From positions 1 through 64,000 of the forward strand of contig NZ_UEGO01000008.1 of NCBI RefSeq assembly GCF_900465345.1: a stretch of DNA of 64,000 nt, given 5' to 3'. This DNA comes from Asaia bogorensis. Lineage in GTDB: Bacteria; Pseudomonadota; Alphaproteobacteria; Acetobacterales; Acetobacteraceae. A program made the translations under genes and the position numbers. A model generated the notes under the pieces. It was not told the origin of the DNA and ran no database searches. It saw only the letters and a program-made list of their open reading frames with translations. Each line of letters begins with the position of its first letter. Position 1 is the stretch's first letter. Of this stretch, positions 58,590-64,000 are shown piece by piece.

Positions 58590-59668
58590 CAGAAAGCAGC
58601 CTTGTCAGCAGGAAGGGGACGCGCCCCTTCATCAAGTATGAAACGCAAGGGGGTGGGGCCGTGGGAGTAGACCCGGTGCCGGTCAGGACCGTCCGGGGTG
58701 GTCTGAATATCCAGCCAGTCATCCCACAGGCCAAGTCGCCTGATCTCGCCAAGCAGCCCGGGCCCGGCTTCGACCATCGCCCAGTTCACGCCATGATCGG
58801 CCAGAAGCGAAGGGATCTCGCCCAGGTCACGCGAGACAAGCACGCGAAAACCGCTACCGATCATTTTCTCCCGCCAGGAATCGGGAAGGCGATTCTGTCT
58901 GTCGCACACCACGACCAGTCGTGGCGCCCGGTCCTCATGATCGGGAACATGGCGCACATCGAAACGTGGGCTGTCAGACAGGATTGTGCCGATGCCCGTG
59001 ATGATTGCATCACTGGCGCGGCGCAGGCGATGGGCAATCTCAAGCGAGGCCTGGCTGGTAAAAGTCTTGCGCCCGGCAGGTGGAATCATCGAACCCGTAT
59101 CGTCCCGTGCCTGCTTGACCGTGATCCACGGGCGCTGGCGCATGATACGTGTGGCAAAAGGCGCCAGAAGCGCAGCGCAGCCAGCATGCACATCGGCGAA
59201 GGCCGGAAAATCCTCGAGCAGAAAGACATTCCGCCCCTCAGGCATCTGCTGCAGGCGTGCAATCCCGCCCCCGGCTACCGGGTTCGGATCGCTCATGCCC
59301 ACCCAGACATCCTGCACAGGACTGTCGCGCAGCGCCTCGCTGCAGGGGGGCGTGCGTCCGACATGATTGCAGGGTTCGAGGGTAACAAGGGCTGTCGCCA
59401 CGCGATCGATCACGCCGGTCTCGCGCGCCCGGTGCAGGGCAAGCGCCTCGGCGTGGCGGGTTCCGGTACGGTGATGAGCCTCGGTGACGAGTATGTTGCC
59501 CTCATGGTCGAGCAGACAACAGCCAACAGCAGGATTGGGAGAGGTGGCGCCAAGATAACGCGCCGCTTCGTTCAGCGCGGCCTCAAATCCCGAACGAACC
59601 GCCTCACGCTGGGCCAGACTATGGCCCTTTTGTGCGAAGGCAGAACCGGGGGCGAAAACTCCCGACAC
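58589..59668 (-). CDS. ribD: Bifunctional riboflavin biosynthesis deaminase/reductase
   Basis: RibD of 359 residues. The deaminase half has TSPNPAVGCCLLDHEG, GTRHAEALAL and PCNHVGRTPPCSEAL (zinc ligands). The reductase half has VKQARDDTGSMI, RRASDAIITGIGTILSD and VEAGPGLLGEI. The open frame extends through the FMN riboswitch to 59899; the GTG at 59668 is the first in-frame start after the riboswitch and leaves 20 residues before the conserved ALNEAARYLGATSPNP. No strong ribosome site is seen for it. Confidence 0.93.
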   Translation of the reverse strand: MSGVFAPGSAFAQKGHSLAQREAVRSGFEAALNEAARYLGATSPNPAVGCCLLDHEGNILVTEAHHRTGTRHAEALALHRARETGVIDRVATALVTLEPCNHVGRTPPCSEALRDSPVQDVWVGMSDPNPVAGGGIARLQQMPEGRNVFLLEDFPAFADVHAGCAALLAPFATRIMRQRPWITVKQARDDTGSMIPPAGRKTFTSQASLEIAHRLRRASDAIITGIGTILSDSPRFDVRHVPDHEDRAPRLVVVCDRQNRLPDSWREKMIGSGFRVLVSRDLGEIPSLLADHGVNWAMVEAGPGLLGEIRRLGLWDDWLDIQTTPDGPDRHRVYSHGPTPLRFILDEGARPLPADKAAF

Positions 59669-59770
59669 GATGATACGGTCCCATCCATCAAGGACGGTCT
59701 CCGGGCGTGAACATTCTGTATCTCGGCCATGAGCATCCCTGGCGGGTGCACCATGACTGAGGCAAGTCCT

Positions 59771-59913
59771 GTTCTCTTCCATCCGGACTATGACCGTCGG
59801 CTCCGGATTTTGACCGGATCTGCTGACCCCCGGGCCTGAAGAGCCTGAGGCGCTCGCGGGCTCGTGCCAGAGGCACCTACCGCCGGTGGGGAGTTTCACC
59901 CCGCCCTGAGAAC
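59771..59913 (-). promoter_or_regulatory. FMN riboswitch (RFN element) for the rib operon
   Basis: On the minus strand the conserved RFN blocks occur in order: GTTCTCAGGGCGGGGTGAAA, CTCCCCACCGGCGGTAGGTG, GCCCGCGAGCGCC, GGTCAGCAGATCCGGT, then CCGGAGCCGACGGTCATAGT and CCGGATGGAAGAGAAC. The closing stem GTTCTC/GAGAAC is complete. It lies about 100 bases upstream of the ribD start. FMN binding would reduce ribDE-BA-H expression. Confidence 0.97.
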
Positions 59914-60044
59914 GTCGAATTCTGCACCGGTCGACATGACCGGACGGTCACTATGTGCCCCCTTGAACGCGTTTTGCAAGGGGCAAAGCCAGTCTGGCAC
60001 CCTGACACGGGCCCCCGCCATCATCCCGGCAAGATGAGCAGACG

Positions 60045-60073
60045 CAAAAAAGGGCGGGGAAATCCCCGCCCTT
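60045..60073 (-). terminator. Intrinsic terminator after the entericidin gene
   Basis: On the minus strand AAGGGCGGGG, loop of 4, CCCCGCCCTT is followed by TTTTTGCG. A 10-bp stem, 30 bp after the stop codon. Confidence 0.85.
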
Positions 60074-60103
60074 CATGCTTGAACCAGGCGCGGTTCAGGT
60101 CAC

Positions 60104-60298
60104 TCAGTGCGTTGCAGCCTGCGGCACCGAATTGTGGATTGCGCCCTGGGTAGCGTTTGCACCATTGCTGACATTATGGCCGATCGAGCTGACATCGCGC
60201 CCGGCACCGTCAACCGTGTTGCATGCGGTGAGGCCAAAGGCAGGCAGCGCCAGCATGACAGCAAGAGCACCGGTGCGGAGGAAGGAAGCCGTAGTCAT
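60104..60298 (-). CDS. Entericidin-family lipoprotein
   Basis: Small lipoprotein of 64 residues, EcnA/EcnB type. The signal peptide ends in a lipobox (LPAFGLTAC, lipidated Cys26), followed by NTVDGAGRDVSSIGHNVSN, the family motif. It is predicted to sit in a membrane facing the periplasm and is often stress-induced. AAGGGA upstream of ATG is a good ribosome site. Confidence 0.88.
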   Translation of the reverse strand: MTTASFLRTGALAVMLALPAFGLTACNTVDGAGRDVSSIGHNVSNGANATQGAIHNSVPQAATH

Positions 60299-60559
60299 GA
60301 AACAATTCCCTTTTTATAGGTTCGGGCCTTAACAACGCGTCACCAGCATATGGGTTTGCTTCGTTACAAATTGGCATCGTCATGTGATGGCCCTGCCCTG
60401 CAACCCTCATGCCCCGTCCACGCGCAGAAAATGGCCAGAAATGCCCCGTAGTTGAACCCCATGCGGCGTGATGCGCTCATCCTGTTCACCTTTTTGTGCG
60501 AACGCCGAAGCCCCGCTCCTGGCACCGGACCCCGCAATGGCAACACAGGCAGCCCTCTC

Positions 60560-62011
60560 ATGACCGACACGCCTCCCTCGATAGTATGGTTTCGCGATGA
60601 CCTCAGGCTTCAGGATCATCCCGCCCTTGATGCGGCCAGCGGGCGCGGCGGCAAAATTCTTTGCGTCTATGTGCTTGATCGTTCGGGCACGACCCGGGCA
60701 CAAGGTGGAGCCAGCCTTTGGTTTCTCCACGGCGCTCTTGGCAGTTTGCGCCAGACGCTGAAGAAACAGGGAGGCGATTGCCTGATCCTTGAGGGTGATC
60801 CCGCCAAAATCCTGCCCGCTCTGGCAAAGGAGACAGGAGCCGACGCTCTCTTCTGCCATTACCGCTATCAGAAAGAAGCAAATGCGCAGGACGACGCGGT
60901 CTCGCATGCACTCGACAAGGCCGGGTGCACGATGAAGCGTCTGCACGGTACGGTGCTGCGCCAGCCGGAATCCGTCCTGACCAAAACCGGCACACCGTAC
61001 AAGATCTTCTCCGCCTGGTGGAAAGGATTCAAGGGATTGGGGGCACCGCCTTCCCCCATAGCTGCGCCTTCTGGCCTCTCTTTCCTGCCTCCCTCATTCA
61101 CTCATGGCAAAAAAACGACATTCGCCCCTTGCGATATCGACAAGGCCCTACTTCCCACCAAGCCGGACTGGGCTTCGAAAATGGGGGAATACTGGGATCA
61201 TGGCGAAGAGGCCGCGCATGAGGCTCTGGGCGATTTCGCCTCCGGCCCCCTCGCCCATTACAATACCGGCCGCAACGATATGGCCGCCGAAGAAAGTTCG
61301 CGGCTTTCGCCCTATCTGCGTCATGGCGTACTCTCACCCCGTCAGATCTGGCATCACTGCAAGAACAAGGGCGAGCCAGCCGATCGCGAGACCTTCCTGT
61401 CTGAACTCGGATGGCGTGATTTCTCGTGGTATACGCTGTTTCACAATCCGCAATTGCCGCAGCACAACCTCAAGAAGCAGTTCGATTCCCTGACCTGGCG
61501 CAAGAGCCGAAAGGATCTGCAGGCCTGGGAGAAGGGTAAGACGGGCATCCCGGTCGTGGATGCCGGGATGCGCCAGCTTTGGGAAACCGGCTGGATGCAT
61601 AACCGGGCGCGCATGATCGTCGCCTCGTTTCTGGCCAAGCACCTGCTGATTGATTGGCGCCAGGGAGAAGCCTGGTTCTGGGACACATTGATTGACGCCG
61701 ACCCGGCGTCCAATGCGGTCAACTGGCAGTGGGTCGCAGGGACGGGCATAGAGGCGTCACCCTTTTTCCGGATTTTCAATCCCCTGCGCCAATCGGAGAA
61801 ATTCGACCCGAAGGGTGATTACATCCGGCGCTGGGTACCAGAACTGGCGAAACTGTCCGGTGACGCCATTGCCGCACCATGGCAGGCAGACAGGGATGTT
61901 CTCGAGCGTGCCGGAATCAGGCTCGGGCGTGACTATCCCGAGCCTATTGTTTCTCTCAATGAGGGACGTGACAGGGCCATGGCTGCCTATCGCAAGACGA
62001 AGGGCAGCTGA
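60560..62011 (+). CDS. phrB: Deoxyribodipyrimidine photolyase
   Basis: CPD photolyase of 483 residues repairing cyclobutane dimers with light, via FADH-. The N-terminal domain begins SIVWFRDDLRLQDHPALDAA. FAD-binding motifs are LSPYLRHGVLSPRQIWH, WRDFSWYTLFHNP, GMRQLWETGWMHNRARMIVASFLAKHL-type (split here for length) and DADPASNAVNWQWVAGTG. ATG 60560 directly precedes the core; the longer frame reads into upstream leader. Convergent with the next gene by 35 bp. Confidence 0.94.
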   Translation: MTDTPPSIVWFRDDLRLQDHPALDAASGRGGKILCVYVLDRSGTTRAQGGASLWFLHGALGSLRQTLKKQGGDCLILEGDPAKILPALAKETGADALFCHYRYQKEANAQDDAVSHALDKAGCTMKRLHGTVLRQPESVLTKTGTPYKIFSAWWKGFKGLGAPPSPIAAPSGLSFLPPSFTHGKKTTFAPCDIDKALLPTKPDWASKMGEYWDHGEEAAHEALGDFASGPLAHYNTGRNDMAAEESSRLSPYLRHGVLSPRQIWHHCKNKGEPADRETFLSELGWRDFSWYTLFHNPQLPQHNLKKQFDSLTWRKSRKDLQAWEKGKTGIPVVDAGMRQLWETGWMHNRARMIVASFLAKHLLIDWRQGEAWFWDTLIDADPASNAVNWQWVAGTGIEASPFFRIFNPLRQSEKFDPKGDYIRRWVPELAKLSGDAIAAPWQADRDVLERAGIRLGRDYPEPIVSLNEGRDRAMAAYRKTKGS

Positions 62012-62046
62012 GATGGGCTATGCGGGCCCACCCTGCCGTCACACGC

Positions 62047-62649
62047 CTAGTGGCGGGTGACGGTCAGCGTCCGTGTTTCACCATCCGTCAGTTTGAGCGT
62101 CAGCTCTGTCGATGCACCCGGCTCAAGCCCTGCGAGATCCTCAAGCGCGGGCAGGTTGGCCGCAAGAGAAAAGTGGCAGGGGCCGATCACGCCAGCATGT
62201 CCCTGCACGAAGGTCATGGGGGTCAGGTGCGTGCCATCGGAGGTGGTTATCGTGCTCACCTTGTCCTGACTAAGAATGGCATAGGCATGCATCATCGACT
62301 CACTGAGGATAAGAAAATGCTCCCAGTCTTTCGCCTCGACAGCATGGAAATCGATCCCGGCATTCTCCTCGCTGCGTAGATAGCGCCCCGTACCGTCCAG
62401 ACGCTGCAATGTGACTACACCACTGGGTAATCTTCTGGCCTGAAGCTGGGGAATGGGCATTGGAAGCGAGACGACCTTGCGCAGCGTGACAGTGAACTGC
62501 TCCTGGGCCACGGTATCTGCGAAGAAGAAGAGGCCTGGATAGCGCCCAGGCGACGGCACGACAGAAAACAGGCAGTCGCGCAGCGGATCGTGATCGACCA
62601 CGTGCCCGAAAAAATCGAGAAGCCAGAAACGGGCAGAGGCATAGAGCAT
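62047..62649 (-). CDS. Conserved-looking protein of 200 residues, function unknown
   Basis: No family recognised. It is acidic-to-neutral, soluble and beta-rich, without signal peptide or helix-turn-helix. It starts MLYASARFWLLDFFGHVVDH and ends LTLKLTDGETRTLTVTRH. The frame is well bounded by the photolyase and mutY genes, and codon use matches its neighbours. ATG 62649 is the only reasonable start. Confidence 0.6.
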   Translation of the reverse strand: MLYASARFWLLDFFGHVVDHDPLRDCLFSVVPSPGRYPGLFFFADTVAQEQFTVTLRKVVSLPMPIPQLQARRLPSGVVTLQRLDGTGRYLRSEENAGIDFHAVEAKDWEHFLILSESMMHAYAILSQDKVSTITTSDGTHLTPMTFVQGHAGVIGPCHFSLAANLPALEDLAGLEPGASTELTLKLTDGETRTLTVTRH

Positions 62650-62708
62650 GGACAGGCGTCCCTTTCGTCAATCAGTCATCGCTGTCTTACATGATCCCCT
62701 GGCCGGTC

Positions 62709-63800
62709 TCACACCGGCAGGGCCAGACATTTCTGCATGACACTGGGCAGCGCCTGCTGCCCCAAGGCTTCAGATGGGCACGCAAAACCCTCCTGATTAT
62801 GGAGCGATCCGAAATGGCTCATCCGTACGGCGATGACCGTCAGATTCAGTGCGAAATGTGTGAAAACATGCCGGATCTGTCCAGCAACTTTCCATGTCAG
62901 CCCCGGAACCGTCGGCACTTGACCCGACCTGTCTGACATATTCAGGGGAGAAGGCGCCAACTGCAACGCCGTTTCGAACGCAATGGGGTCGTCCTGCCAC
63001 GCAGTACCCGGGAGTTCGGTCATGCCACCCAGCAATCCTGTTGGCGGACGGTGACGTAGCCAGATCGCACCCTGACTATCCATCAGCCGGAAAACAACGC
63101 CGTAACGCTCTGGCCTGATCTTGCGTGGGGCGCGAACCGGGAAACGCGCGGGATCCCCCGAAGCATGGGCCTTGCAGGACTCACGCCAGGGGCAGACAAG
63201 GCATGAGGGCCGACGTGGCGTACAGACTCCCGCCCCAAGATCGAACAATGCCTGTGTGAAATCACCGGGAACCGCCTGCGCGGCTGGGTCGAGATTGAGC
63301 ATTGCCGCGAGCTGATCCAGCTGCCGCCTGATGCCTGGAAGAGGCTCTGCGACGGCATGGAGCCTCGCTGTAATGCGCTCGACATTGCCATCGACCGGAA
63401 CGACGGGCACGGCAAACGCAATGGAGGCAATGGCACGCGCCGTATAGGCCCCGATACCGGGCAACGCCTGAAGTCCTTCCACCGTATCCGGAAAGGCACC
63501 CTTTTCTGCCACCAGTTGTGCACAGGCGTGAAGATTGCGTGCGCGGCTGTAGTAGCCAAGACCTGCCCAGGCCGCGAGCACCTCCTGCAAGGGGGCGCGG
63601 GCCAGATGCCTGACCGTGGGATAATGCTTCAGAAACCGCTCGAAATACGGCATAACCGTGACGACCGTCGTTTGCTGCAACATGATCTCGCTTAGCCAGA
63701 CGGCGTAGGGATCAGCAGCCTGCCCTGCGAGAGCACGCCAGGGCAGAACGCGTCTTTGGCGTGCATACCAGTCCAGAAGGGCAGAAGCAGAAGGAGTCAC
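62709..63800 (-). CDS. mutY: A/G-specific adenine glycosylase
   Basis: MutY of 363 residues, removing A opposite 8-oxoguanine. The helix-hairpin-helix is LQALPGIGAYTARAIASIAF, the catalytic Asp is in VPVDGNVERITARL, and the iron-sulfur cluster Cys set is CTPRRPSCLVCPWRESC. The C-terminal NUDIX-like 8-oxoG-sensing domain follows. GTG 63800 is used. Only 9 bp separate it from the divergent DciA-like start. Confidence 0.95.
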   Translation of the reverse strand: MTPSASALLDWYARQRRVLPWRALAGQAADPYAVWLSEIMLQQTTVVTVMPYFERFLKHYPTVRHLARAPLQEVLAAWAGLGYYSRARNLHACAQLVAEKGAFPDTVEGLQALPGIGAYTARAIASIAFAVPVVPVDGNVERITARLHAVAEPLPGIRRQLDQLAAMLNLDPAAQAVPGDFTQALFDLGAGVCTPRRPSCLVCPWRESCKAHASGDPARFPVRAPRKIRPERYGVVFRLMDSQGAIWLRHRPPTGLLGGMTELPGTAWQDDPIAFETALQLAPSPLNMSDRSGQVPTVPGLTWKVAGQIRHVFTHFALNLTVIAVRMSHFGSLHNQEGFACPSEALGQQALPSVMQKCLALPV

Positions 63801-63809
63801 AGGGGCGAT

Positions 63810-64000
63810 ATGAAGCGTGATTCCACAACGGACAAGGGGCTTGTTGCGTCTGGCCCCGTTCGACCCACCCGTGCACGGTCCATTATTGGCAAACCGGCGA
63901 TAACCACGGGTGCCTCACCTGCCCCGGCCCCCGAACGCCGGACCATGACAGGGCGCGCGCTTGGCGCCATCCTCCCTCAGGTCACACGGCCTGCCTTCAA
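63810..64000 (+). CDS. DciA/DUF721-like protein (cut by the window end)
   Basis: Visible 63 residues (MKRDSTTDKGLVASGPVRPT onward, to RALGAILPQVTRPAF). The segment ALGAILPQVTRPAF is the N-terminal motif of DUF721 proteins, some of which (DciA) load the replicative helicase. ATG 63810 follows AGGGGCGAT. The preceding 40 residues are low-complexity, so a start at ATG 63945 is possible. The mutY-DUF721 pair is common in alphaproteobacteria. Confidence 0.75.
   Translation, partial: MKRDSTTDKGLVASGPVRPTRARSIIGKPAITTGASPAPAPERRTMTGRALGAILPQVTRPAF

Overview
The window looks like chromosomal DNA of an alphaproteobacterium, most probably an acetic acid bacterium (Acetobacteraceae; genus not resolved). 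Reasons: GC content near 60 % by eye; a split ATP synthase with a stand-alone Fo cluster (atpI-B-E-F'-F); a regulatory PTS (HPr kinase, RapZ, EIIA, HPr, EI) without sugar permease components; an HpnN-type hopanoid transporter; an OprB porin; and mutY divergent from a DciA/DUF721 gene. I see no insertion sequence, prophage, CRISPR array or rRNA. There is one tRNA gene (Tyr, GTA).

Layout. 0-3.1 kb: a nitrilase (cut by the window edge), an AraC-type regulator and a divergent outer-membrane protein, with three palindromes between the divergent starts. 3.3-6.8 kb: an operon of an exported creatininase-family protein and an exported YVTN beta-propeller, with a long hairpin in its leader, then a DUF2721 membrane protein and a 43-residue hydrophobic ORF. 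6.8-12 kb: two lipid-linked-sugar glycosyltransferases and the Fo genes. 12-18.9 kb: a CLC channel with CBS domains, an alpha/beta hydrolase with an exported M20 peptidase, an AlkA-type glycosylase, and a TonB-like protein with a YbaK-type editing protein. 19-23.9 kb: the glycine cleavage genes gcvT-gcvH-gcvP behind a tandem glycine riboswitch, with an intrinsic terminator between gcvH and gcvP. 24.4-30.3 kb: a PutA-type protein whose aldehyde dehydrogenase half has lost its catalytic Cys and Glu, and an M61 peptidase. 30.3-35 kb: RidA and the regulatory PTS cluster. 35-43.4 kb: DUF3597, sulfotransferase, MDR oxidoreductase, RlmB, tRNA-Tyr, an exported nucleoside-hydrolase-like protein, a GIY-YIG protein, a PfkB kinase and a transaldolase-like protein. 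43.4-45.7 kb: an orphan 514-residue protein and a 65-residue ORF around an AT-rich patch. 45.7-48 kb: glnK-amtB and a PsiF-like secreted protein. 48-56.1 kb: a UbiH-type monooxygenase, cysE, a gluzincin-like protein, an AIM24 protein, OprB and HpnN. 56.2-60 kb: ribD-ribE-ribBA-ribH behind an FMN riboswitch. 60-64 kb: entericidin, photolyase, an unknown protein, mutY and the start of a DciA-like gene.

How the parts fit: most genes are core metabolism and its control. Nitrogen is the recurring theme: nitrile hydrolysis, glycine cleavage, proline oxidation, ammonium uptake with PII, and RidA detoxification. Two metabolite riboswitches (glycine, FMN) can be read directly, and both correct start codons that an open-frame reading would place too far upstream. 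I found no obvious defence or other wholly new multi-gene system. The most unusual items are the catalytically altered PutA, the creatininase/beta-propeller operon with its structured leader, the nucleoside-hydrolase-like protein with a contracted metal site, and the orphan gene beside the AT-rich patch.
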